This document shows positions 34,008 through 42,575 of a stretch of 63,727 nt of DNA, piece after piece. The translations under genes and the position numbers were made by a program. This DNA is from Lachnospiraceae bacterium (GTDB lineage: Bacteria > Bacillota > Clostridia > Lachnospirales > Lachnospiraceae). Every line of letters starts with the position of its first letter. Within the stretch, counting starts at the first letter, position 1. The notes below the pieces were generated by a model. That model made no database searches. It saw only the letters and a list, made by a program, of their open reading frames with translations, and was not told the DNA's origin. The DNA lies in contig VSNM01000030.1 in the NCBI GenBank assembly GCA_009774245.1, positions 1 to 63,727 on the forward strand, read 5' to 3'.

Positions 34008-34322
34008 ATGACTGAATTAACCTGTGGAGTATGTAATTGTACCTACAACAAAGACCGCTGCTGTTGCAAGGGCGATATCATGGTGGGAGGAAAACATTCC
34101 TGCGACTGTGATGATACCTGCTGTGAGAGCTTTCACAAGAGGAGCGGCGATAGCTTTACAAGTGCAGTTTCACACCCAAGCCAACATATCAGCATCGATT
34201 GTGAGGCCGTGAAATGCATGTACAATACGGATTACCGCTGCAGTGCAGAGCATGTTGATATCAAGGGGAACCATGCGGGCACAAGCGGAGAGACACTCTG
34301 CGCGACTTTCCGTGAAAAATAA
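34008..34322 (+). CDS. DUF1540 Cys-rich protein
   Basis: A 104-residue protein with 16 Cys residues in two similar modules (CGVCNCTYNKDRCCCKGD and CEAVKCMYNTDYRCSAEHV), the DUF1540 pattern, likely metal binding. The start at 34008 is chosen because GGAGG is then seven bases upstream; 34002 is too close. Function is not established. It stands between thrS and the infC leader with its own site. Confidence 0.82.
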   Translation: MTELTCGVCNCTYNKDRCCCKGDIMVGGKHSCDCDDTCCESFHKRSGDSFTSAVSHPSQHISIDCEAVKCMYNTDYRCSAEHVDIKGNHAGTSGETLCATFREK

Positions 34323-34333
34323 TCAAAAAATGG

Positions 34334-34362
34334 TTGACAGGAGATGGATACTGTGATAAAGT
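34334..34362 (+). promoter_or_regulatory. Promoter of the infC operon
   Basis: TTGACA at 34334-34339, 17-base spacer, TAAAGT at 34357-34362. Transcription would start near 34369 and produce a leader of about 205 bases. Confidence 0.8.
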
Positions 34363-34368
34363 ATTGAT

Positions 34369-34560
34369 GTTTGAGATATCTCAGACAATACAGGAAAGCA
34401 GAGTATCCACTCTCACCCTATGGCAATTGAGCTGATAGGTGTTCATATTTTTGATTTTATTCCAGTGTGTCTTTTGCGCGTACAGATTGGATAGAAATAC
34501 GAAATAAAGTGGATAATCCTGCGGTTATCCACTTTTTATATTTTCTTATGATTTATTTTA
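34369..34560 (+). promoter_or_regulatory. L20-type leader of infC-rpmI-rplT
   Basis: The structured untranslated leader expected before infC-rpmI-rplT in Firmicutes, in which ribosomal protein L20 represses its own operon by stabilising a terminator. Visible elements are GAGATATCTC near 34374, ATCCACTCTCACCC, and a terminator hairpin at 34507-34534. The assignment rests on gene context and on the terminator just before infC. Confidence 0.75.
34507..34537 (+). terminator. Attenuator hairpin before infC
   Basis: AAGTGGATAA pairs with TTATCCACTT, followed by TTT. It ends 25 bases before the infC ribosome binding site. The arm GTGGATA also matches GTATCCAC at about 34403, so an alternative pairing is possible. 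Confidence 0.85.
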
Positions 34561-34575
34561 TGGAGGTGTAAGGTT

Positions 34576-35082
34576 ATTAGCGATTTAATGATTAACGAAC
34601 AAATTAGGGACAGAGAGGTGCGCGTGATTGGTGAGGATGGTGAACAGCTTGGTATCATGTCATCCCGCGAGGCCATGAGACTGGCGGAGGAAGCAGGAGT
34701 CGATCTTGTGAAGATCGCGCCCACGGCAAAGCCGCCCGTGTGTAAGATTGTTGATTATGGTAAGTTCAAGTATGAACAGACAAGAAAAGAGAAGGAAGCC
34801 AGAAAGAAGCAAAAGGTAATCGACGTAAAAGAGATTCGTTTGTCTCCCAATATCGACACTAATGACCTGAACACGAAGATTAATGCTGCCCGCAAGTTTC
34901 TTTCCAAGGGTGACAAGGTAAAGGTCACACTGCGTTTCAGGGGGCGTGAGATGGCGCATATGCAGAACAGCAAACATATTCTTGTCGATTTTGGCGCGAG
35001 TCTTAACGACATCGCAGTGGTGGAGAAGGAGCCAAAGGTAGAGGGCAGAAGTATGACAATGTTTTTAGCTGAAAAACGATAG
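34576..35082 (+). CDS. infC: Translation initiation factor IF-3, AUU start
   Basis: A 168-residue IF-3 with N-domain (INEQIRDREVRVI ... GEQLGIMSSREA) and C-domain (KEIRLSPNIDTNDLNTKINAARKFL ... RGREMAHMQ). I place the start at ATT 34576: GGAGGTG at 34562-34568 is seven bases upstream, and AUU is the classical autoregulatory start of infC. A later ATG at 34588 has no site. IF-3 rejects non-canonical start codons, so this start allows it to repress its own translation. Confidence 0.93.
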   Translation: MSDLMINEQIRDREVRVIGEDGEQLGIMSSREAMRLAEEAGVDLVKIAPTAKPPVCKIVDYGKFKYEQTRKEKEARKKQKVIDVKEIRLSPNIDTNDLNTKINAARKFLSKGDKVKVTLRFRGREMAHMQNSKHILVDFGASLNDIAVVEKEPKVEGRSMTMFLAEKR

Positions 35083-35149
35083 GCAGTTTCAGGGAACAGC
35101 TTATGACAGTTAAAAGATAAAAGAATTATGAGTTTAGGAGGAATGGGTT

Positions 35150-35347
35150 ATGCCAAAAATGAAAACCAGCAGAGCAGCTGCAAAGCGCTTTAAAGTGACA
35201 GGGACAGGTAAGTTAAAGAGAGCTAAAGCTTATAAGAGCCATATCTTGACAAAGAAGACCACAAAGAGAAAGAGAAATCTTAGAAAGGCTGCGATCACAG
35301 ATGCAACCAACGTTAAGAACATGAAGAAGATTTTACCATACTTATAA
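35150..35347 (+). CDS. rpmI: Ribosomal protein L35
   Basis: A 65-residue basic protein with the L35 pattern PKMKTSRAAAKRFKVTGTGKL and SHILTKKTTKRKRNLRK. AGGAGG precedes the ATG. It is the second gene of infC-rpmI-rplT. Confidence 0.98.
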   Translation: MPKMKTSRAAAKRFKVTGTGKLKRAKAYKSHILTKKTTKRKRNLRKAAITDATNVKNMKKILPYL

Positions 35348-35387
35348 GGGTTGGTAAAGGCGATTATTTGTTAGGAGGATTTAGAAA

Positions 35388-35741
35388 ATGGCAAGAGTTA
35401 AAGGTGGTTTAAACGCAAAGAAGAAACATAACAGAACATTGAAGCTTGCAAAGGGTTACAGGGGAGCAAGATCGAAGCAGTACAGAGTGGCGAAGCAGTC
35501 CGTTATGAGGGCGCTTGCTTCTTCATACGCCGGCAGAAAAGAGAGAAAGCGCCAGTTCAGACAGCTCTGGATCGCGCGTATCAACGCTGCTGCCAGATTG
35601 AACGGCTTATCATACAGCAGGATGATGCACGGACTGAAGGTTGCCGGAGTGGACATCAACAGAAAGATGCTCGCAGAGATGGCAGTCAACGATGCAGAGG
35701 GTTTCAAGACACTCGCAGAGCTTGCAAAGAAGAGCGCATAG
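35388..35741 (+). CDS. rplT: Ribosomal protein L20
   Basis: A 117-residue L20 with the typical ARVKGGLNAKKKHNRTLKLAKGYRG start and an RNA-binding C-domain (LNGLSYSRMMHGLKVAG). It assembles early on 23S rRNA and is the expected repressor of the operon via the leader at 34369. Confidence 0.98.
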   Translation: MARVKGGLNAKKKHNRTLKLAKGYRGARSKQYRVAKQSVMRALASSYAGRKERKRQFRQLWIARINAAARLNGLSYSRMMHGLKVAGVDINRKMLAEMAVNDAEGFKTLAELAKKSA

Positions 35742-35774
35742 TCAGCAGGGTTGGGTGAATGATACCATAAGGAG

Positions 35775-35818
35775 GGATATCATCATGGAAGAGATTTTCA
35801 TGGTGATATCCTCTTTTT
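35775..35818 (+). terminator. Terminator after rplT
   Basis: GGATATCATCATG pairs with CATGGTGATATCC around a short loop, followed by TCTTTTTAT. Confidence 0.88.
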
Positions 35819-35866
35819 ATGCACAGCTCTTTCCCCTACACGATTGTACACGGGCACCCTGCCGCG
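35819..35866 (+). repeat. Two-hairpin repeat, degenerate copy R5
   Basis: A fragment made of ATGCACAGC, the 3' arm of a second hairpin (TTTCCCCTACACGATT) and the 5' arm of a next unit's first hairpin (GTACACGGGCACCC). No arm has its partner left. It follows the rplT terminator directly. Confidence 0.7.
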
Positions 35867-35932
35867 AAAATAAAGATTACTAAATTTTTAAAATGCTGCG
35901 ATTAAAACTTTGTAAAGATTCAGACAGGTAAG

Positions 35933-35961
35933 TTTACCTGTGACCAATTGTCTGTTATATT
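35933..35961 (+). promoter_or_regulatory. Promoter of pepD
   Basis: TTTACC at 35933-35938, 17-base spacer, TATATT at 35956-35961. The leader of about 135 bases is A+T-rich. The rest of 35742-36105 contains the rplT terminator and repeat R5. Confidence 0.6.
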
Positions 35962-36105
35962 GAAAGAGGAATGAATCATCTGTAGTTTTGACATATTATG
36001 ATTAGGAACTTGCTAATAAATTATCGATTTTCAGTACTTGTCACAAGTGATTTAGGAACAGTTCCTTAGACATAAAAAAATATAAATGAAAATGAGGTAA
36101 TGAGT

Positions 36106-37554
36106 ATGAGAGTCTTAGAAAATCTAAAGCCCGGGAAAGTGTTCTATTATTTTGAGGAAATATGTCAGATACCGCATGGTTCCGGAAACCTTGACGGAAT
36201 CAGCAGTTATCTGGCGCAGTTTGCCAGAGACAGGGGATTGTATCACATCAGGGATGCCGCCAACAATGTGATTATCGTCAAGGAGGCCTCGGCCGGTTAT
36301 GAGTCTGTCCCGCCCATTATTCTGCAGGGGCATATGGATATGGTTGCGGTGAAAAAAAATGACTGCGACATCGATCTGGAAAAGGAGCCGCTCAGACTGA
36401 AAGTGGATGGGGATTTTATCTTTGCTGAGGGAACAAGCCTTGGCGGCGATGACGGCATCGCTGTGGCGTATATTCTCGCGATTTTGGATGCGGAGGATAT
36501 TGCGCATCCGCGCATCGAGGCGGTGATCACCACGGATGAGGAAGTAGGAATGGAGGGCGCTACGGCGATCGATCTGTCCATGCTGCAGGCAAAGAGAATG
36601 CTGAACATCGATTCGGAGGAGGAGGGGATTCTTCTGACGAGCTGTGCGGGCGGTATGCGGACGGATTGCCATATTCCGGTTACAAGAGAGGCGAATGATA
36701 GAGGGATATTGGTGAGAGTATCTGCAGGCGGACTTTTGGGCGGACATTCCGGCACAGAAATCAACAAAGAACATGCGAATGCCATCAAGCTGCTGGGAAT
36801 CACATTGAAGAAGATACGAAAGAAGATTCCGTTCAGGCTGGCAGAGATCTGCGGCGGGGAGAAGGACAATGCGATTCCGCGTGAGGCATCCGCCATGGTC
36901 TGTGTAGCAAAAGACAAAAGAGACGAATTTGTCAGAGAATTGAGCAGGATTGAGGCAGAAGAAAAGAATGAGCAGAAGTCCAAGGAAAAGAAGCTGTATC
37001 TAAAAGCGGAGGAGACAGAGTGGAATGCCGTGCCGGTCATGGATAGTGAGAGTACCGATAGGGTTCTGGATTTTCTGGTGCTGCTCCCAAATGGCGTGAT
37101 GGCCATGAGTGCAGACATAGAAGGATTGGTTGAGACTTCGTTGAATGTCGGCATCTTAAAAACCTGTGACAGTGAAGTGGTCGCAAGCAGTGCGATCAGG
37201 AGCGCGATAGAGACCGCAAAGCACAAGGTCAACCTGCAGCTGGAGACGCTGGCAGGACTCTTTGGCGGATACACAGAGACGCATGGAGAGTATCCCGGAT
37301 GGCAGTTCGATCCGGACTCAAAGCTTCGGGCTGACATGGTCAGGATATACAAAGAAATGTTTGGCAAGGATGTGCAGGTGGAGGCACTGCACGCCGGTCT
37401 TGAATGCGGCATTATGATATCGAAGATCCCAGGCCTTGACTGTGTATCCTTTGGCCCGAATATCTATGACATCCACACGACGGAGGAGCGTCTGAGCATA
37501 TCGTCAACGGCAAGGATGTGGGACTATCTGTTGGAAATACTGAAAAACTGTTAA
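36106..37554 (+). CDS. pepD: Aminoacyl-histidine dipeptidase PepD
   Basis: A 482-residue M20 zinc dipeptidase. Metal and catalytic residues are in ILQGHMDMV (His, Asp), LGGDDGIAVAY (bridging Asp), DEEVGMEGA (Glu-Glu), and GGHSGTEIN; the C-terminal HAGLECGI and FGPNIYDIHTTEERLSI complete the site. The enzyme cleaves dipeptides such as carnosine-type Xaa-His. The start at 36106 is seven bases after GAGGT; 36100 is too close. Transcribed from the promoter at 35933. Confidence 0.95.
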   Translation: MRVLENLKPGKVFYYFEEICQIPHGSGNLDGISSYLAQFARDRGLYHIRDAANNVIIVKEASAGYESVPPIILQGHMDMVAVKKNDCDIDLEKEPLRLKVDGDFIFAEGTSLGGDDGIAVAYILAILDAEDIAHPRIEAVITTDEEVGMEGATAIDLSMLQAKRMLNIDSEEEGILLTSCAGGMRTDCHIPVTREANDRGILVRVSAGGLLGGHSGTEINKEHANAIKLLGITLKKIRKKIPFRLAEICGGEKDNAIPREASAMVCVAKDKRDEFVRELSRIEAEEKNEQKSKEKKLYLKAEETEWNAVPVMDSESTDRVLDFLVLLPNGVMAMSADIEGLVETSLNVGILKTCDSEVVASSAIRSAIETAKHKVNLQLETLAGLFGGYTETHGEYPGWQFDPDSKLRADMVRIYKEMFGKDVQVEALHAGLECGIMISKIPGLDCVSFGPNIYDIHTTEERLSISSTARMWDYLLEILKNC

Positions 37555-37582
37555 AGAATTCAAAGAGGCTGGGAGAGAAAAA

Positions 37583-38650
37583 ATGGCAGAGAACTTTAGA
37601 GAATTTAACCCCGGAAACAATCCGGGAAATGAGAGACACAACACACAAAACAGAGCGTCGGGAAACGGCGGCAGGTCCTATGGCAAAGCAGTTCTCATTG
37701 TAGCTGGGCTGCTGATAATGGCTGTATTGGGGCTGGAGTCCGTCTATTCCATCGGGGAGCAGGAGCAGGGTGTGGTGACCACATTCGGCCATGCAGGCAG
37801 CGTGGTGACATCAGGACTGCACTTTAAGATTCCGTTTGTACAGAAAGTGACCAAAGTAAACACTACGATATTGGGATTTCCAATCGGATACCGGTCAGGC
37901 GGCGATGACAGCGCCAGCCAGGAGCAGATTGACGATGAATCGCTGATGATCACGTCCGATTTTAATTTTGTCAATGTCGATTTTTATGTGGAGTACAAGG
38001 TGTCTGATCCTGTGAAATATCTGTATAATTCCAGACAACCCAAGGAAATCCTCAAGAACATCGCGCAGTCCTGTATCAGAAATATTATCAGCAATTATGT
38101 GGTGGACGATGTGATCACTACGGGAAAGAGCAAGATCCAGGCGGAGATCAAGGAGATGATCATAGAGAAGCTTGAAGAGCAGGATATCGGACTGATGCTG
38201 GTCAATATCTCCATGCAGGATGCAGAGCCGCCTACGGAGGCTGTCATAGAGGCGTTCAAGGCGGTGGAGACCGCAAAACAGGGTAAGGAGACTGCGATCA
38301 ACAATGCCAATAAATATCGGAATGAAAAGATTCCCGAGGCAAGCGCAAAGGCGGACCAGATCACCCAGGATGCGGAAGCCGCAAAGCAGGAACGGGTGAA
38401 TGAGGGCATCGCACAGGCAGCGCGGTTCAATGAGATGTACGCGGAGTATGAGAAAAATCCTCTCCTCACAAAACAGAGAATGTTCTACGAGGCGATGGAG
38501 GAGGTTCTCCCGGGTGTGAAGCTGATCATCGATGATGGAAGCGGCGATCTGAATAAGACACTGTATCTCGACGAGCTGCAGCTGGAGGATATCACAGGTG
38601 ACAGGTCAGAAACCTCTTCGAGCGACACCGATACACAGGAGGAACAATAG
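37583..38650 (+). CDS. hflK: HflK, FtsH protease modulator
   Basis: A 355-residue SPFH protein. An N-terminal Asn/Gly-rich cytoplasmic region (residues 1-32) precedes one membrane segment (~34-50), the SPFH domain (YSIGEQEQGVVTTFGHA) and a coiled coil (about 220-290). The acidic C-terminus has ETSSSDTDTQEEQ. HflK and HflC form a large complex around FtsH in Gram-negative bacteria; the two genes are adjacent here. Confidence 0.92.
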   Translation: MAENFREFNPGNNPGNERHNTQNRASGNGGRSYGKAVLIVAGLLIMAVLGLESVYSIGEQEQGVVTTFGHAGSVVTSGLHFKIPFVQKVTKVNTTILGFPIGYRSGGDDSASQEQIDDESLMITSDFNFVNVDFYVEYKVSDPVKYLYNSRQPKEILKNIAQSCIRNIISNYVVDDVITTGKSKIQAEIKEMIIEKLEEQDIGLMLVNISMQDAEPPTEAVIEAFKAVETAKQGKETAINNANKYRNEKIPEASAKADQITQDAEAAKQERVNEGIAQAARFNEMYAEYEKNPLLTKQRMFYEAMEEVLPGVKLIIDDGSGDLNKTLYLDELQLEDITGDRSETSSSDTDTQEEQ

Positions 38651-38652
38651 AC

Positions 38653-39522
38653 ATGAAGAAAAAGTTTAGCAAAGTAATCTGCGTCATTATATTAGTGGCG
38701 GCTCTAGTGCTGATTGCCAATTCGGCGTTTGTCATCAGGGAAAACCAGTATGGACTGGTCCGTGAGTTTGGGAGGATTGAGCGGGTGATATCGGATTCCG
38801 GGCTGTATTTTAAGATTCCGTTCATACAGGAAAAGGATACTGTATCAAAGGAACTGCTTCTCTATGATATTGCCAAGTCGGACGTGATCACACAGGACAA
38901 GAAATCGATGATCGTGGACAGCTTTGTGCTGTGGCGTGTCACAGATCCCAAGATCTTTGCACAGACATTGAACACGTCCAGCCAGAACGCTGAGGCCAGG
39001 ATCAATGTAGCGGTCTACAACTCGGTCAAGAATGTGATCAGCAGCATGACGCAGGCGGATATCATCGCGGCGAGGGGACAGAAGCTCACCAGTCTGATCA
39101 TGGAAAATGTCACCGGTATCAATCAGTATGGCATCGAGATCACGACAGTCGAGATCAAGCTTCTCGATCTGCCGGAGGATAATAAGAACGCGGTCTTTGA
39201 GAGAATGATATCGGAGCGTGAGAACATCGCAGCGACATACACAGCAGAGGGAAATTCCGATGCACAGAAGATTCGCAATACGACAGACAAGGAAACGGCG
39301 CTGATGATTTCGGAGGCAAACAAGAATGCTGAGATTCTGAAGGCGGAGGGTGAAGCGGAATACATGAGGGAGATCGCGGCTGCATATGATGGAGATATGA
39401 AGGCGGATTTTTATAACTTTATGAGGAGCCTGGATGCGCTGAAAAATTCCATAAAGGGTGGCAATAAGACGGTTATCCTTGACAAGGATTCCCCGATCAC
39501 ACAGATTTTTTATAATAGATAA
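38653..39522 (+). CDS. hflC: HflC, FtsH protease modulator
   Basis: A 289-residue SPFH protein with one N-terminal membrane segment (VICVIILVAALVLIANSAFV) and the HflC pattern VIRENQYGLVREFGRIERV ... PFIQEKDTVSKELLLYD. It starts 2 bases after hflK with AGGAGG inside the hflK end, so they are cotranslated. It is the second SPFH system in the window besides the NfeD-linked one at 17005. Confidence 0.92.
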   Translation: MKKKFSKVICVIILVAALVLIANSAFVIRENQYGLVREFGRIERVISDSGLYFKIPFIQEKDTVSKELLLYDIAKSDVITQDKKSMIVDSFVLWRVTDPKIFAQTLNTSSQNAEARINVAVYNSVKNVISSMTQADIIAARGQKLTSLIMENVTGINQYGIEITTVEIKLLDLPEDNKNAVFERMISERENIAATYTAEGNSDAQKIRNTTDKETALMISEANKNAEILKAEGEAEYMREIAAAYDGDMKADFYNFMRSLDALKNSIKGGNKTVILDKDSPITQIFYNR

Positions 39523-39538
39523 AGTAATGGTAAAAGTG

Positions 39539-39578
39539 ATCGTGCCTGAGGCGAAAGAAATTTCACCTCAGGCACGAT
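39539..39578. terminator. Shared terminator-like hairpin
   Basis: ATCGTGCCTGAGG (39539-39551) pairs perfectly with CCTCAGGCACGAT (39566-39578) between convergent genes. T tracts are weak on both strands. Confidence 0.75.
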
Positions 39579-39601
39579 ATAACATAGACCAATGCTCTGC
39601 G

Positions 39602-39817
39602 CTATGCCTCTGATGTGGAGCTGCCAAGCCTCATATAGAAGCAGATCATATACAGGCCGCACACACCGACGAGCGCATAGATGATTCTGGAGAGCCATGT
39701 CATGCTGCCGAAGATGGCAGCGACAAGGTTAAAGTCGAAGAAGCCAATCAATCCCCAGTTTACAGCACCGATAATTGCAATGGTCAACGCGATGCCATCA
39801 ATTAATTTATTACCCAT
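39602..39817 (-). CDS. DUF378 small membrane protein
   Basis: A 71-residue protein with two membrane segments (LIDGIALTIAIIGAVNWGLIGFF and LSRIIYALVGVCGLYMICFYM) and the NWGLIGFF motif of DUF378. GGAGG precedes the start on the minus strand. Function is not established. Confidence 0.85.
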   Translation of the reverse strand: MGNKLIDGIALTIAIIGAVNWGLIGFFDFNLVAAIFGSMTWLSRIIYALVGVCGLYMICFYMRLGSSTSEA

Positions 39818-39962
39818 ATTTTCGCCTCCTCCAAGAATAGGATAACCATGTATGAGTGAGATTATACAACGAATAACGTATTTTTATTGTTACTTTTTGT
39901 CAATGGATAGCAGTGAAAAAAGTAGAATCCTATAATTAATTCATAAAATTTATGCAAATAAA

Positions 39963-39991
39963 TTGAAATATGCAAATGAATGTGATATCAT
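39963..39991 (+). promoter_or_regulatory. Promoter of the DUF6465 gene
   Basis: TTGAAA at 39963-39968, 17-base spacer, TATCAT at 39986-39991. A small GTCAGTATTCTGAC hairpin lies in the leader near 40023. Confidence 0.65.
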
Positions 39992-40079
39992 ATTAGTGCA
40001 TGTAATTTTGCACCATTTCGGAGTCAGTATTCTGACTGGTAATAGGACAGGAATACAGGCATAAGAGGAGGATTGCATT

Positions 40080-40769
40080 GTGAAAGGTACGGGCAGTACA
40101 AAACAAAGGCATGCTTCTGGGGGCAGGGCGAGTTCTGCATCGAAGAAAAAGGCAGAGTCTCAAGATGTGATTCAGGGGCAAATAAAATTAGAAGATTTAG
40201 ATCAGGAGAGGTTAGAAGTGAGAAAATCAGTAGAAAAGAAATCAACAACAAAGAAACAAGTAGAGAAGAAGTCTGTCAGCGCAGCGAAGGTAGCTGATAC
40301 GAAGGCGGAGGTAAAGGCAGCTGAGGTGACGACAGAGACGGAGGAACCGAAGGCAGAGGTAAAGGCAGCTGAAGTTGAAGTGACTGCGGAGGAGCCAAAG
40401 ACAGAGGAAGCAGCTGCAGTGAAGCAGGAAGCGAAGGAAAGCGAACCGAAGAAGAGGACGAGGACGAGAGCTGCCAAGAAGGAAGAAGAGAAGGCTGCTA
40501 CAAAGACAACGGCTAAGAAGGAAACCAAAGCTGCAGAACCAAAGACAAAGAGCACTGCAAAAGCGACAGCGGCAGAGAAGGTTGTCCTGCAGATTGGCGG
40601 CAGAGAGGATTTGGTCATGAACAACCTGATCGACAGAGTGAAGGCAGCATATGTTGCGGAAGGACATAAGGCGGACGCGATCAAGAATATTGAGGTTTAT
40701 ATTAAGGTAGATGAGAGTATGGCATATTATGTAATTGATGGATATGCTTCCGGAATCAGTCTGTATTAA
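40080..40769 (+). CDS. DUF6465 family protein with Lys/Ala/Glu-rich linker
   Basis: A 229-residue protein starting at GTG 40080 (AGAGGAGG eight bases upstream). Residues 1-165 are low-complexity Lys, Ala, Glu and Thr, histone H1-like, including KKRTRTRAAKK. The C-terminal ~65 residues (VVLQIGGREDLVMNNLIDRVKAAYVAEGHKADAIKNIEVYIK) form the compact conserved domain I associate with DUF6465 of Lachnospiraceae. A DNA-binding role of the basic part is possible but not shown. Confidence 0.75.
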   Translation: MKGTGSTKQRHASGGRASSASKKKAESQDVIQGQIKLEDLDQERLEVRKSVEKKSTTKKQVEKKSVSAAKVADTKAEVKAAEVTTETEEPKAEVKAAEVEVTAEEPKTEEAAAVKQEAKESEPKKRTRTRAAKKEEEKAATKTTAKKETKAAEPKTKSTAKATAAEKVVLQIGGREDLVMNNLIDRVKAAYVAEGHKADAIKNIEVYIKVDESMAYYVIDGYASGISLY

Positions 40770-40788
40770 TAACAGAGTTGTTACATAC

Positions 40789-40831
40789 AAAATCTCAGAG
40801 TATTATATTTAATATAAACTCTGGGATTTTT
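40789..40831 (+). terminator. Terminator after the DUF6465 gene
   Basis: AAAATCTCAGAGT and ACTCTGGGATTTTT pair with one G-T, with T tract at the end. It may also serve the convergent small gene. Confidence 0.85.
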
Positions 40832-40848
40832 GTATTTCAGCCTGTCGT

Positions 40849-41064
40849 TCATTTTTCGTTCTCTATATCCTGTGGGAAAAGTATGTTGAGGCTGTCCAGC
40901 TCTTCTTCCGTGATGTTTGTAAACTGATCCAGGATGATGGAAATATTGCTTTTCTTGGCATTGCAGAGGAAATAGATGATATCTGTGAGCTGGGCAATGA
41001 TATCTTTCATGCGCATGGCATCAATCTTGGCACGTTTCGAATTTTGATTTTGGATAGATTTCAT
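40849..41064 (-). CDS. Small acidic protein, unknown
   Basis: A 71-residue soluble helical protein. The start at 41064 has TGGAG eight bases upstream on the minus strand; a longer form from 41100 has no site. Pattern MRMKDIIAQLTDIIYFLCNAKKSN ... TEEELDSLNILFPQD. I do not recognise a family. It lies alone between the DUF6465 gene and the repeat half copy at 41319. Confidence 0.45.
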   Translation of the reverse strand: MKSIQNQNSKRAKIDAMRMKDIIAQLTDIIYFLCNAKKSNISIILDQFTNITEEELDSLNILFPQDIENEK

Positions 41065-41318
41065 TTCAATAGACTCCATTTGACGTATTGTGAAAGGCAT
41101 ATAGAACTAAAAGAAAAACAGGGATTTGATCTGTTTGCATTTTGATATAGTGTTTTTTGGGATTCCTTTTCCTTTTAGAGGATGTACTTTTCATTTGTAT
41201 TAGAAACCTTGAAGAAATAGTAGAACAGAAGGTGTTTTCGTAGTTCCTTATTTATAAAATAACACATTGATTCTAAGTTTTCAATATTAACTCTTAAAAA
41301 AGTCTAAAAAATGGTGGT

Positions 41319-41364
41319 GTTACAGTTCACACAGGACTTAGCAATAAATGCTAAGTCCGTGAGA
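41319..41364. repeat. Half copy of the MITE-like element
   Basis: GTTACAGTTCACACAGGACTT through TAAGTCCGTGAG matches the reverse complement of 22521-22566, the right half of the element at 22434, including its inner GGACTTAGCA/TGCTAAGTCC hairpin. It sits just past the end of the 41389 gene, where it may act as terminator. The remainder of 41065-41388 is A+T-rich with nothing else recognised. Confidence 0.75.
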
Positions 41365-41388
41365 TAGATATCTGCGCATATATGGACG

Positions 41389-42381
41389 TTAAATCTGCGT
41401 ATCAATAATTGATACACCGATCTTGTCGGGCAGGATGATATCGTTGAAGATCTCCTTGCAGTAGTTTGAAACTGCATTTCCGAATGCTGCGTTTTGACCA
41501 AACAGATCGTTGTATGCATTTTGGAAGCTGGTGGTAGTTATGTCTAAGGTGTCATTAAATTTCATTTCTTTCTGATCGTTGTCAAAGGTCAGCCCGAGGT
41601 CTGCGAGCTTATCCTTCTGGTCAAGGCACAGCTGGTTCAGCCTGTCTCTGTTTTCATTTTCAGGCGTGCTGTCCGTGCGGTACACTGACTGCGCGAAATA
41701 TTTCAGCAGTGTCTTGACGGAGTTCTGTACATCATTGTCGGTAAGCTGCCCGGACTGGATGAGCTTGTCGCATGATTGGATTGCCGATGTAGTCTGCCCG
41801 GCCAGTGTCATATAGGACGCCATCAGCATGTCTGATTCCTCGTATTTCTGTGTCTGGCTTATCTTGTATTCGTGGGTATTGTACTGTGCGTCACTGGCAG
41901 TCTCATCCACCTTGCGCATGATCTTGTCCGCCTGTGCTATGAAGGAATCATGCCCTTCAAAGAGCGCATTGATCGTTTTATCAGTAGCTTCGGCAAAGGT
42001 CTTGCTGTCAAATGTATATTTGCCGTTTTCTTTCTCGATGCCGATCTTTTTCAGATTCTTCTCGTTGTCGGAGAAGAGTTTTTCCAGCTTTGTGATCTGC
42101 TTGAGCACGTCCTTGTCCGTCACATCGTCTGTGCTGCTCTTCATAGTATTGTAGGATTTTACCAGATCCTCTACCTGGCTCTCGAGCAAATCCCTTGAGA
42201 TACCCCCTGCGGAGTAGCGCTTTAATTTTTTGACGCTTTTTTTGAAAGCCTCCGCCTTATCCTGCAGTTTCTCAATGTCCGCGTTCGCTTCTGTCACTTT
42301 TTTGATGGTGGAATGCGAATAGGAAAAATTGTTTTGTCTGATCTGGTTGATCAGGTCTGATGGTTTATATTGAACTGTCAT
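41389..42381 (-). CDS. FliD C-terminal-like helical protein
   Basis: A 330-residue helical protein; GGAGGG precedes its ATG on the minus strand. The central stretch LKKIGIEKENGKYTFDSKTFAEA ... NALFEGHDSF follows the logic of the flagellar cap protein FliD C-terminal domain (IGI-x-D-x-G-x-LxxD ... LF). It lacks the N-terminal FliD region and a membrane segment. No flagellar genes are nearby. It could be a secreted or cytoplasmic paralog; true function unknown. Confidence 0.6.
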   Translation of the reverse strand: MTVQYKPSDLINQIRQNNFSYSHSTIKKVTEANADIEKLQDKAEAFKKSVKKLKRYSAGGISRDLLESQVEDLVKSYNTMKSSTDDVTDKDVLKQITKLEKLFSDNEKNLKKIGIEKENGKYTFDSKTFAEATDKTINALFEGHDSFIAQADKIMRKVDETASDAQYNTHEYKISQTQKYEESDMLMASYMTLAGQTTSAIQSCDKLIQSGQLTDNDVQNSVKTLLKYFAQSVYRTDSTPENENRDRLNQLCLDQKDKLADLGLTFDNDQKEMKFNDTLDITTTSFQNAYNDLFGQNAAFGNAVSNYCKEIFNDIILPDKIGVSIIDTQI

Positions 42382-42479
42382 ATGAAAGCCCTCCAGAGTA
42401 AATATATTGTATATTGTGAATATATTTATTTTATCGGCAGATTCGCGACAAAATTAAAGGGTTGGTCTATGAATTTCGG

Positions 42480-42508
42480 TTGCGTATCAGTATAATGAAT
42501 GCTATAAT
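42480..42508 (+). promoter_or_regulatory. Promoter of the TerD gene
   Basis: TTGCGT at 42480-42485, 17-base spacer, TATAAT at 42503-42508. Confidence 0.7.
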
Positions 42509-42575
42509 CAACAATGAAAGTTGTAGAATGAAAGATGCATAAAGATATTAAAATTTCGTAGGAAGGAGTATAAAC

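Noticed and set aside
36297..37412. 371-codon minus-strand reading frame
   Set aside because: Antisense to pepD, Ser-rich shadow without domain features.
41872..42198. Plus-strand hydrophobic frames opposite the FliD-like gene
   Set aside because: Mirror of Asp/Lys/Glu-rich coding on the minus strand; no independent signals.
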